A DNA stretch of 5,419 bases. Origin: Bacillota bacterium (lineage in GTDB: Bacteria > Bacillota > Desulfitobacteriia > Desulfitobacteriales > JAJXUE01). The stretch is taken from assembly GCA_021786555.1 (NCBI GenBank), contig JAJYNB010000206.1:1-5419 (forward strand), written 5' to 3'. Position 1 is the stretch's first letter, and the number at the start of each line of letters is the position of its first letter. The notes under the pieces are model-generated. The model saw only the letters and a list, made by a program, of their open reading frames with translations, did no database searches and was not told where the DNA came from. Shown here piece by piece: positions 1 to 5,419 of the stretch. The translations under genes were made by a program, and so were the position numbers.

Positions 1-81
1 CCTGAGAGTTCTGCGAATTTCTTTCGGAATAACAACCCGGCCCAAATCGTCAATCCTTCTCACGATCCCTGTTGCCTTCAT
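1..81 (-). CDS. spoVT: Stage V sporulation protein T, N-terminal 27 residues (partial)
   Basis: This is the first 27 codons of an AbrB-family regulator cut by the window edge. It begins with ATG at 81-79 and reads MKATGIVRRIDDLGRVVIPK followed by EIRRTLR. That is the swapped-hairpin DNA-binding domain of the AbrB/MazE fold, and the RRIDDLGRVVIPKEIRRTLR stretch is typical of SpoVT. In known members this N-terminal domain binds DNA and a C-terminal GAF-like domain (outside this window) follows. SpoVT acts in the forespore, where it tunes sigma-G-dependent genes. A strong Shine-Dalgarno (AAGGAGG, 100-94) lies 12 nt before the start. The gene has its own sigma-G-like promoter and is separated from the upstream parvulin gene by a terminator. 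Other AbrB-like paralogues share the hairpin, but position after mfd and the close sequence match make SpoVT by far the best call. Confidence 0.93.
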   Translation of the reverse strand, partial: MKATGIVRRIDDLGRVVIPKEIRRTLR

Positions 82-131
82 TGACCCTTTATCCCTCCTT
101 TGTGTCCGGCATTGGAAATTTCTTTCACAGA

Positions 132-161
132 TAGTATATATCCACTTGGAAGGGATTATTC
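132..161 (-). promoter_or_regulatory. Sigma-G-type promoter of spoVT (predicted)
   Basis: On the minus strand the -35 GAATA (161-157) fits the sigma-G consensus GHATR at all five positions. An 18-nt spacer follows, then the -10 TATACTA (138-132), which fits CATWMTA at six of seven. The spacing is the usual sigma-G one. The expected start near 125 would give a leader of about 44 nt containing the AAGGAGG site. B. subtilis spoVT is sigma-G dependent, so context agrees. I see no convincing TTGACA-like -35 for sigma-A at the same -10. Motif match is direct; function is inferred. Confidence 0.65.
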
Positions 162-210
162 ATTTTTTTCCATCAGTAGGCTGATTCTGCAAATATTGCC
201 GAACGCCAGG

Positions 211-246
211 TAAATTAAATCCCGGCCCGTGGGCCGGGATTTAATT
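211..246 (-). terminator. Intrinsic terminator after the prsA-like gene
   Basis: A perfect inverted repeat pairs 213-228 with 231-246 (16 bp) around a 2-nt centre (229-230), so the real loop is about four bases once the closing pair opens. The inner nine pairs are almost all G-C (CCCGGCCC core) and the outer part is A/T. Read on the minus strand the hairpin starts 4 nt after the stop codon of the parvulin gene and ends in a T-rich run (TTTAATTT), part of which lies in the stem base. It should end transcription from mfd/prsA and isolate spoVT. The symmetry means it might also work on the plus strand, but no plus-strand gene needs it. Confidence 0.85.
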
Positions 247-250
247 ATTT

Positions 251-1273
251 CTATTGGGGAGTAGTAGTTGAAGGCTGTGTACTGGTTGAAGGTCCATAAC
301 CAGTCGCATACTCAATTTTGGCTTGTTTCTTCAGACTATCGAGATACTGTTGAAACTTGTCGTCCTTCATTTTCTGGGGCAGGGTCTGTTGAATGTCGCT
401 TTTAACCTGGTCATAGGTTTTTTGCACCTGAGCCTTGTGATCCTCCACTAGGATTATGTGGTAACCGAATTGAGTTTTGACCGGTGTTTGCGACCAAGTG
501 CCAACTTTCTGAGAGAAAGCAGCCTGCTCGAACTCCGGAACCATTTCGCCTTTGGAGAAATAGCCCAGCTCCCCTCCGGTATCCTTTGCCCCGGTATCGG
601 TCGACTTTGCCTTGGCCAAGTCCGCAAAGTTCGCCCCGGCATTAAGTTGAGTGATAATAGCCTTGGCTTCATCTTCGGTCTTCACGAGAATCTGCCGTGC
701 CTTTACTTGTTCAGGATCCACAAATTGGTTTTTATTGTCGTTATAATACTTCAGCATGTCGGCATCGGTCACCTGGACACCGGCGGTCACCTTATCGTAC
801 AATCCCTTAGCGGTGAGCTGTACCTTAAGATAATCCTTCAAATCCTGCTCAGTCATGCCCTGGCTTTTGAGCGCATCCTGATATTTGGCTTCATCCGGCT
901 TGCCGTCTGTGCCTTTGAAGTTATTTTTAATGCTTACAATCTGGTCGTTAATCTGGCTGTCGGTAACAGACAGGTTCTGTTTCTGAGCCTCTTGCATGAT
1001 AAGTTGTTCAGTAACCAAGTCGTCAACAACTTGATTATTAAGAGCACCGAGCATCTGTTTGCCCTGGTCGCTGTTAAAGTCAATTCCCTGTTGTTGATAA
1101 CTTGCCTTAACTTTTTCAAGACGCTTGTTGAAATCATCTACAGATATTTTTGTGCCATTGACCTTAGCAACCCATTTCCCGCCGAAGTACTGGGACAGAG
1201 AACCGCACCCTGTTAGTACCCCAACAACAAAAATGGTCAAAACAATCCAGAGCAGAAGACGTCTCTTGCTCAA
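251..1273 (-). CDS. PrsA-like parvulin peptidyl-prolyl isomerase lipoprotein
   Basis: A 340-residue extracytoplasmic foldase predicted to sit on the outer face of the membrane. It has a basic N-terminus (SKRR), a hydrophobic segment at about 6-20 and a lipobox LTGC, with Cys23 as the likely lipidated residue. Residues about 34-180 form a SurA-N/PrsA-type helical chaperone region with many Gln, Lys and Asp. A parvulin (PpiC) domain follows at about 188-282, with KARQILVK, GGELGYFSKGEMVPEFEQAAF and FGYHIILVE. Asp226, Met244, Phe248 and His272 match the usual active-site positions, but the first conserved His is Gln194. A C-terminal helix is followed by a Ser/Thr/Pro/Gln-rich tail (327-340). The start is TTG, supported by AAAGGAAG nine nt upstream; no other start is plausible. 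It lies 31 nt after mfd, has a likely sigma-A promoter overlapping the mfd end, and is closed by a strong terminator. I leave the symbol blank because prsA is only a family-level match. Confidence 0.92.
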   Translation of the reverse strand: MSKRRLLLWIVLTIFVVGVLTGCGSLSQYFGGKWVAKVNGTKISVDDFNKRLEKVKASYQQQGIDFNSDQGKQMLGALNNQVVDDLVTEQLIMQEAQKQNLSVTDSQINDQIVSIKNNFKGTDGKPDEAKYQDALKSQGMTEQDLKDYLKVQLTAKGLYDKVTAGVQVTDADMLKYYNDNKNQFVDPEQVKARQILVKTEDEAKAIITQLNAGANFADLAKAKSTDTGAKDTGGELGYFSKGEMVPEFEQAAFSQKVGTWSQTPVKTQFGYHIILVEDHKAQVQKTYDQVKSDIQQTLPQKMKDDKFQQYLDSLKKQAKIEYATGYGPSTSTQPSTTTPQ

Positions 1274-1282
1274 AATAAAACA

Positions 1283-1290
1283 CTTCCTTT
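1283..1290 (-). promoter_or_regulatory. Ribosome binding site that sets the TTG start of the prsA-like gene
   Basis: AAAGGAAG (1290-1283) lies nine nt before TTG at 1273-1271. The next codon (AGC) opens a textbook lipoprotein signal peptide (SKRRLLL), so a later start would remove the positive n-region. No ATG or GTG lies in frame between this site and the signal peptide, so TTG is the only supported start. Confidence 0.75.
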
Positions 1291-1303
1291 CTATACACAG
1301 ACA

Positions 1304-1333
1304 ATTATACCAAAGTCAGGGACTCGTCCGCAA
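1304..1333 (-). promoter_or_regulatory. Sigma-A extended -10 promoter for the prsA-like gene (predicted)
   Basis: On the minus strand TGGTATAAT matches the extended -10 motif TGnTATAAT exactly, with the hexamer at 1309-1304. A weak -35, TTGCGG (1333-1328), lies 18 nt upstream and keeps only the TTG. A perfect hexamer plus TG motif can make up for a poor -35. The -10 overlaps the TAA stop of mfd (1307-1305). Transcription starting near 1297 would leave a leader of about 24 nt with the AAAGGAAG site in it. This would let the foldase be made independently of mfd. Confidence 0.6.
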
Positions 1334-4300
1334 TCCTTATTATGTTTGACAAAAGGTCGATAGTGACCCGTAAAATGTTACGATGAATGCGAGGATTTAG
1401 CTTCAGACGTATCTCAAAACCGTCGACAGCCGCAAAGCTGAGTGAAGGGCCAACTTTTTTGGCCAACTGCATCAATTGGTCGCCGGAGAGCCGGGGATCC
1501 CGGCCAAACCTCAGCCGGACCAGTGCCTTTTCCTGGGTTACTGCCGCGATCCCCAACTGGATTGCCCTAATCCTGATTCCCACGATATCCAGCAAATTGG
1601 CTACCGGTTCAGGGGGATTGCCAAACCGGTCAATAAGTTCTGCCGTGATGTCGCTCAAGGCCTCGGCTGACCTAACTCTCATCAACCGCTGGTAAAAATC
1701 CATCTTGAGGGAACTGTCTGCGATATATTCGGCGTCAAAATAAGCGTCACAAGCTAATTCAATTACTGGCTCGATTGCAGTTTCCTTGTTCTCGCCCTTT
1801 AATTCTGTAACTGCTTGTTCCAGAAGCTTACAGTACATGTCAAAACCAACAGCGGCCATATTGCCATGCTGCTCGGCGCCAAGGAGGTTGCCCGCCCCCC
1901 TAAGTTCCAGATCCCGCATAGCTATTTTAAAACCAGAACCAAACTCAGTGAAGTCCCTGATGGCGCTCAGCCTTTTCTCGGCCACCTCAGTGAGAATCTT
2001 ATTGCGCCGGTAAAGAAAGTAAGCAAAAGCCTTGCGGTTGGACCTGCCAACTCTCCCTCTGAGTTGGTACAGCTGGGACAACCCCATCCGGTCAGCGTCA
2101 CTCACCAGCAAAGTATTGACATTCGGGAGATCTAAACCGGTTTCAATAATTGTGGTGCAAACCAGGATATCATACTGCCTTTCCACAAAATCCAGCATCA
2201 CTTGTTCCAAATCCTCTTCGCGCATCTGACCGTGGGCAGCAATTATCTTAGCTTCGGGTACAAGCTTGCATAAATCCAGAACAACTTTGTCCAAGTCCTG
2301 AACCCGGTTATGGACATAAAAAACCTGTCCTCCCCGGTTTATTTCCCTGCGGATTGCCTCTCTCACCAATTCAGGGCTGTGTTCAGCCACATAAGTCTGA
2401 ACAGGATACCGGTCTTCCGGAGGAGTCTCTATCACGCTCATATCCCTGATGTTGACCATAGCCATATGCAAAGTTCTGGGTATAGGCGTTGCCGACAAGG
2501 TCAGGACATCCACATTCTGCTTCAGCTGTTTCAGTTTTTCCTTATGAGACACACCAAACCGCTGCTCCTCGTCCACAATCAGCATACCCAAATCCTTGAA
2601 TTTGATATCTTCGGAAACCAGGCGGTGGGTACCAATTACCACATCGATGCTGCCGTCAGCAAGTCCCTCGGCAACTTGCTTCTGTTCCCTGGGGCTGCGG
2701 AACCTGCTCATCATCTCAACACTGATGGGATAACCGGCAAACCTTTCACAAAACGTCACATAATGCTGCTGGGCCAAAATAGTGGTAGGAACCAGGACCG
2801 CCACCTGCTTGCTGTCCATGACAGCTTTAAAGGCCGCCCTTATGGCCACCTCAGTCTTGCCGTATCCCACATCACCGCAGACAAGGCGGTCCATGGGCTT
2901 AGGCTGCCGCATGTCAACTTTAACTTCCTGAATGCACTGCAGCTGGTCGGGTGTTTCTTCATAGGGAAAGCGGTCCTCAAACTCTTTTTGCCAAATATTG
3001 TCCTGGGAGAAAGAGAAACCTACTGCCTTTTCCCTCTCAGCATAAAGTTTTAACAAATCCTCCGCCATGTCCCTGACCGCTGCCTTAACCTTGCTTTTCA
3101 CCTTTGTCCATTCGTTCCCGCCCAGCTTGAAAAGCTTGGGTAACTGGCCTTCACCGCCCAGGTATTTCTGAATCAGGTTAACTTGGTCAAAGGGGACGTA
3201 AAGTTTGTCCTCCCCCGCATACTTAATGACAAAATAATCTCTGGCCACATCTGCCACGTTTAGTTTTTCTACGCCCAGGTACCTGCCAATGCCGTGGTTT
3301 GCATGGACCACATAATCCCCAGGCTTTAGGTCAACAAAAGGCGCCAGCTTCTCACTCTTGATTTTTTCCCTGGGCGGCTTAGCTCTTGTCTTTTTCTGCT
3401 GACCCGCAATTTCATACTCTGAAAATACAGCAAGTTTTGCCAAGGGTATTTGAAACCCTCCCCTCAGGCTAAACGGCAAAACCCCAATTTGTCCTGGCTC
3501 CAACCGCCCCCCTAATACAGGAGCGGAGATACCATAGTCCCGCAGGGTAACGGAAAGCCGTCCGGCTTTTTCCCGGTCCCCCGCCAATAGCGCAACACCG
3601 TAACCCTCATTTTTCAGGGTTTGCAGTTCCCCAACCAGGGCTGCAGTCTTCCCGGCAAAGCCCTGGACAGGTTTGGCCGCGAAGCTTGTAATGCTTTTGG
3701 GCCGAAAACCGGGGAACTGCCGCGGCAGGGCAGCAAAAAGCAGGCTGCGCCTGTTAGCCAAAGCGGACTGCAGCCGGGGCATATCCAAAAAAAGATGCCC
3801 GGGATCGACAAAAGCTTTTCCGGCTTGAAGTAAAGCAGTGTATTCTTCCGCCCGTTCCCGAGCGGCAAATTCCAAATATTCCTGCAGCCTGGCCGCTTCA
3901 TCCAGAACAATGAAGGCTTGGCCGTTCACATAGTCAAACAAGGTATCCAGTTGCGGGTAAAAGAAATTGGCAAAAAATTCAAAGCTTTCGTCATATATAC
4001 CCGCCTCAAACTTTTCGTCCAGTTCCTCAAAGAGTTGAAGCAAGTTATCAGCTGCTGTTGGGGAGGACTTTCTCAACCGGGTAATCACTTTTTGAGCCTG
4101 ATACCGAATAGCAGGCCAGGCATCTTCCCGTTTTGCCCTGTCAACCGGCAATTCCCTGGCAGGGTACAAGGTTACACTGTCGAGCTGGTTTGTTGAGCGC
4201 TGGGTTACCGGATCAAGCGTGCGAATCGAGTCAAGTTCATCATCGAAAAATTCCAAGCGGACCGGTTCAGCGACTAAGGGGTAAATATCAGTAATTCCCC

Positions 4301-4826
4301 CCCGCCCGCTGAACTGTCCTGGACCTTCAATCATGTCAACCCTTTCATATCCCATGTCCAGCAGTTCCCGCTGCAGTATTTCCGGCTCAACCGCATCCCC
4401 TCTGTGGAGTTCCCTGCACAAGCTGCACCACTTGTCTCGCGGCAGAAACAAACGGTCCACTGCCTGGATGGTTGTAATTACGTTCACCGGCCTATCCAAG
4501 CTGGCTAGTACCTGAAGCCTTTTAGCCTCAATTTCTTTGCTCCTGCCTAGAACAGTAAAAGGCATCCACTCCAGCACAGGAAAATACAGTACCTCATGCC
4601 CCAACAGCAGATCCTGGAAATTTGCCTGCAATTCCAGTGCCTGCTCCTCACTGTGGGTCACCATCATGAAAGGGCGTCCTGTTTTTAGGGCCAGGGCAGC
4701 CAAGACAAATGCTTTTTGAGAACCCGACAAGCCATATACAGCCTGTTGGTCAAGCCCTGTATTCAGGCCGTTCAAAAGTGTGCGGAACTCAGGGATATTG
4801 TCCAAAAAACCAAGCAGTTTATGCAC
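1305..4826 (-). CDS. mfd: Transcription-repair coupling factor Mfd
   Basis: A 1173-residue ATP-dependent translocase that pushes stalled RNA polymerase off DNA and recruits UvrA to the lesion. The length is normal for the family and the frame is unbroken. Numbered from the GTG start, residues 1 to about 340 form the UvrB-like N-terminal module (conserved FSGRGGITDIYP at 172-183). The RNA polymerase-interaction domain begins at about 501 (KPGDYVVHANHGIGRYLG). The SF2 motor has Walker A GDVGYGKTE (651-659), VPTTILAQQH, GTHRL, DEEQ (752-755), SATPIPR (from 777), TTIIETGLDLPNV (from 891) and QLRGRVGRS (921-929). The C-terminal TRCF domain, which masks the UvrA-binding surface, covers about 1015-1115. 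All helicase motifs are intact. The GTG start is chosen because AGGAGG lies seven nt upstream; an in-frame ATG 18 codons earlier (4880) has no Shine-Dalgarno site and would add an unlike N-terminus (MGVCTKRPLI). It follows fin after a terminator-like hairpin, and I could not find a convincing promoter of its own. Confidence 0.98.
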   Translation of the reverse strand: MHKLLGFLDNIPEFRTLLNGLNTGLDQQAVYGLSGSQKAFVLAALALKTGRPFMMVTHSEEQALELQANFQDLLLGHEVLYFPVLEWMPFTVLGRSKEIEAKRLQVLASLDRPVNVITTIQAVDRLFLPRDKWCSLCRELHRGDAVEPEILQRELLDMGYERVDMIEGPGQFSGRGGITDIYPLVAEPVRLEFFDDELDSIRTLDPVTQRSTNQLDSVTLYPARELPVDRAKREDAWPAIRYQAQKVITRLRKSSPTAADNLLQLFEELDEKFEAGIYDESFEFFANFFYPQLDTLFDYVNGQAFIVLDEAARLQEYLEFAARERAEEYTALLQAGKAFVDPGHLFLDMPRLQSALANRRSLLFAALPRQFPGFRPKSITSFAAKPVQGFAGKTAALVGELQTLKNEGYGVALLAGDREKAGRLSVTLRDYGISAPVLGGRLEPGQIGVLPFSLRGGFQIPLAKLAVFSEYEIAGQQKKTRAKPPREKIKSEKLAPFVDLKPGDYVVHANHGIGRYLGVEKLNVADVARDYFVIKYAGEDKLYVPFDQVNLIQKYLGGEGQLPKLFKLGGNEWTKVKSKVKAAVRDMAEDLLKLYAEREKAVGFSFSQDNIWQKEFEDRFPYEETPDQLQCIQEVKVDMRQPKPMDRLVCGDVGYGKTEVAIRAAFKAVMDSKQVAVLVPTTILAQQHYVTFCERFAGYPISVEMMSRFRSPREQKQVAEGLADGSIDVVIGTHRLVSEDIKFKDLGMLIVDEEQRFGVSHKEKLKQLKQNVDVLTLSATPIPRTLHMAMVNIRDMSVIETPPEDRYPVQTYVAEHSPELVREAIRREINRGGQVFYVHNRVQDLDKVVLDLCKLVPEAKIIAAHGQMREEDLEQVMLDFVERQYDILVCTTIIETGLDLPNVNTLLVSDADRMGLSQLYQLRGRVGRSNRKAFAYFLYRRNKILTEVAEKRLSAIRDFTEFGSGFKIAMRDLELRGAGNLLGAEQHGNMAAVGFDMYCKLLEQAVTELKGENKETAIEPVIELACDAYFDAEYIADSSLKMDFYQRLMRVRSAEALSDITAELIDRFGNPPEPVANLLDIVGIRIRAIQLGIAAVTQEKALVRLRFGRDPRLSGDQLMQLAKKVGPSLSFAAVDGFEIRLKLNPRIHRNILRVTIDLLSNIIRIADESLTLV

Positions 4827-4833
4827 TGGCTGT

Positions 4834-4839
4834 CCTCCT
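4834..4839 (-). promoter_or_regulatory. Ribosome binding site that sets the GTG start of mfd
   Basis: AGGAGG (4839-4834) is followed by a seven-nt spacer and GTG at 4826-4824, the start of the protein VHKLLGFLDNIPEF (V read as Met). The alternative ATG at 4880 lies upstream of this site and is preceded by pyrimidine-rich sequence. This site therefore decides the start. Confidence 0.85.
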
Positions 4840-4900
4840 AGGAGCAAGCAAATTAATGGGCGTTTCGTGCAAACCCCCATGTAGAAAGTACAAAATATAC

Positions 4901-4930
4901 AAAAAGGGCTGGATAGCGTTACCCAGGCCC
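4901..4930 (-). terminator. Terminator-like hairpin between fin and mfd
   Basis: On the minus strand GGG-C-CTGG-GTA (4930-4920) can pair with TAT-CCAG-CCC (4915-4906) around the tetraloop ACGC. This gives ten pairs including one G-T, with a single bulged C. It runs straight into TTTTT (4905-4901). It starts ten nt after the fin stop codon. This is the layout of an intrinsic terminator and would end or weaken transcripts from pth/fin before mfd. The bulge and the short T-run make partial read-through plausible. Confidence 0.65.
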
Positions 4931-4940
4931 TCTTAGAATG

Positions 4941-5189
4941 CTAATTTATAATTTGCGTTTTCAGGGCGAGAGTCCCTCCCGCATCACATTCCATCTCGTT
5001 CAGGCATTCGGGGCAAACAATATTCAAGACCAAGGACCCTTGACGCTCTAAACCCATTATATCCTCAGCTCTTAGACCAGTCAAGGCTGAAGCCGAGTCA
5101 TCATCTTTCAGGATATTAACCAGCTCTTCACTGACCAGTATTTCCTCAACCAAACGTTCACAACATTCGCACACATATTTGATGAGCAC
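4941..5189 (-). CDS. fin: Anti-sigma-F factor Fin (YabK family)
   Basis: A small protein of 82 residues that in B. subtilis helps shut off sigma-F so that sigma-G can take over in the forespore, by competing for RNA polymerase. From the GTG at 5189 the protein opens LIKYVCECCERL. The CxxC pair Cys7/Cys10 and the second pair Cys59/Cys62 (VCPECLNE) give a likely zinc-ribbon layout. The middle (LTGLRAEDIMGLERQGSLVL) resembles the LT-ER-DMI helix and following strand of the B. subtilis protein as I recall it. Two more cysteines, Cys9 and Cys68, are present. The start is chosen over an in-frame GTG three codons upstream (5198) because GGAAGGGG (5205-5198) lies eight nt before 5189 but overlaps the earlier codon. 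The chosen start also puts the first paired Cys at residue 7, as in B. subtilis Fin. It lies 54 nt after pth, with a forespore-type promoter in the gap, and is followed by a terminator-like hairpin before mfd. Confidence 0.88.
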   Translation of the reverse strand: MLIKYVCECCERLVEEILVSEELVNILKDDDSASALTGLRAEDIMGLERQGSLVLNIVCPECLNEMECDAGGTLALKTQIIN

Positions 5190-5197
5190 TGCAGACA

Positions 5198-5205
5198 CCC
5201 CTTCC
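5198..5205 (-). promoter_or_regulatory. Ribosome binding site that sets the start of fin
   Basis: GGAAGGGG (5205-5198) lies eight nt before the GTG at 5189-5187. The alternative GTG at 5198-5196 begins within the last base of this site, so ribosomes cannot use it with this Shine-Dalgarno. The site therefore favours the shorter, 82-residue protein. Confidence 0.7.
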
Positions 5206-5210
5206 AGGTT

Positions 5211-5239
5211 TATTATTCCACACTGCGAGGGGAGTATGC
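5211..5239 (-). promoter_or_regulatory. Forespore (sigma-F/sigma-G) promoter candidate for fin
   Basis: On the minus strand GCATA (5239-5235) fits both the sigma-G -35 (GHATR) and the sigma-F -35 (GYWTA) exactly. AATAATA (5217-5211) fits the sigma-G -10 CATWMTA at six of seven positions after a 17-nt spacer, one shorter than usual. The overlapping GGAATAATAA fits the sigma-F -10 GGNRANANTR at six of eight informative positions. It fills the pth-fin gap just where B. subtilis fin has its sigma-F/sigma-G control. One weakness is that a start about seven nt past the -10 would fall near 5204, so the leader would be only about 15 nt and may clip the Shine-Dalgarno. Confidence 0.45.
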
Positions 5240-5243
5240 GCTG

Positions 5244-5419
5244 TCATTTGGCATTGCGATTAAACGTATTGGAGGCTTTGATAATTCCTTCATTAATAAT
5301 GGAGCTAACGGCCTCTCCCACATCGCTCAAAACATGCTCCAGCAGAGGGTATTCCTCCTTTCGGAAAGCCCCCAAGACGTAATCCGCCGGGTCCCACCCT
5401 TGGGGTGGACGGTCTATAC
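5244..5419 (-). CDS. pth: Peptidyl-tRNA hydrolase, C-terminal end (partial)
   Basis: The last 57 codons of Pth (called SpoVC in B. subtilis), which frees tRNA from peptidyl-tRNA dropped by ribosomes. The visible part reads IDRPPQGWDPADYVLGAFRK, then EEYPLL and a helix ending IINEGIIKASNTFNRNAK before TGA at 5246-5244. The RPP-G-----DYVLG-F-KEE pattern and the closing amphipathic helix with a final FN are the family's usual C-terminus. The catalytic Asn and His residues lie upstream of the window, so activity cannot be judged. The two bases before the first full codon (GT) allow a preceding Gly, as expected for the G-I/x-x-RPP motif. The reading frame is open to the window edge. fin follows on the same strand, the same neighbour order as in B. 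subtilis. Confidence 0.93.
   Translation of the reverse strand, partial: IDRPPQGWDPADYVLGAFRKEEYPLLEHVLSDVGEAVSSIINEGIIKASNTFNRNAK

Noticed and set aside
211..246. The long palindrome as an operator or a mobile-element end
   Set aside because: Position four nt after a stop codon, a GC core with T-rich flank and no second copy in the window all fit a terminator better.
458..1216. Open frame of 252 codons on the plus strand, antisense to the prsA-like gene
   Set aside because: It lies wholly inside a clear lipoprotein gene on the other strand, has no recognisable domain and no good Shine-Dalgarno, and its composition is that expected from reading a Gln/Lys-rich gene backwards.
2310..3053. Open frame of 247 codons on the plus strand within mfd
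   Set aside because: It is antisense to the conserved helicase motor of Mfd, whose motifs fix the true frame. No family features are seen in the plus-strand product.
4827..4880. Longer mfd start at the ATG at 4880
   Set aside because: No Shine-Dalgarno precedes it, it would place AGGAGG inside the coding region, and the 18 extra residues do not look like an Mfd N-terminus.
4840..4900. Possible sigma-A promoter for mfd (TATATT or ATTAAT as -10)
   Set aside because: No acceptable -35 lies 16-18 nt upstream of either; for TATATT it would fall within the terminator stem. GTATA could be a forespore -35, but no -10 follows at the right distance.
5190..5198. Longer fin start at the GTG at 5198
   Set aside because: The only Shine-Dalgarno overlaps this codon. 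The GTG at 5189 has correct spacing and gives the expected distance to the first Cys pair.
1..5419. A new multi-gene system
   Set aside because: All five genes belong to known families in a known gene order. No gene-free stretch exceeds 170 nt, and there are no direct repeat arrays, transposase remnants or unexplained coding regions.

Overview
The window is a conserved housekeeping and sporulation block from an endospore-forming Firmicute. All five genes lie on the minus strand. Read in the direction of transcription (high to low coordinates), the order is pth (3' end only), fin, mfd, a prsA-like parvulin lipoprotein gene, then spoVT (5' end only). The core order pth-fin-mfd-spoVT is that of Bacillus subtilis. 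The parvulin gene between mfd and spoVT, together with moderate GC, strong purine-rich Shine-Dalgarno sites and frequent GTG/TTG starts, fits spore-forming Clostridia of the Desulfotomaculum/Pelotomaculum type better than Bacillus. That lineage guess is inference from gene order and general character, not from a search.

Layout: 5419-5244 is the C-terminal end of peptidyl-tRNA hydrolase. A 54-nt gap then holds a forespore-type promoter candidate and the Shine-Dalgarno site of fin. fin (5189-4941) encodes the small Cys-rich anti-sigma-F factor. The 114-nt gap after it starts with a hairpin and T-run that looks like an intrinsic terminator. mfd (4826-1305) encodes the full-length transcription-repair coupling factor. 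Its last codons overlap an extended -10 promoter that should drive the prsA-like gene (1273-251), which starts with TTG. That gene ends 4 nt before a very strong 16-bp terminator hairpin. The remaining gap (81-212) carries a good sigma-G-type promoter for spoVT (from 81 to the window edge).

The genes share a neighbourhood rather than a pathway. Pth recycles peptidyl-tRNA, Mfd clears stalled RNA polymerase and recruits repair, and the parvulin folds exported proteins outside the membrane. Fin and SpoVT belong to the forespore programme: Fin helps switch sigma-F to sigma-G, and SpoVT is a sigma-G-controlled regulator. The promoters and terminators I can read suggest the block is cut into several transcription units that separate growth-phase from forespore expression.

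I see no mobile element, CRISPR array, RNA gene or novel multi-gene system. The points most worth a second look are the Gln in place of the first conserved parvulin histidine, the two forespore promoter candidates, the internal promoter at the mfd 3' end and the terminator between fin and mfd.
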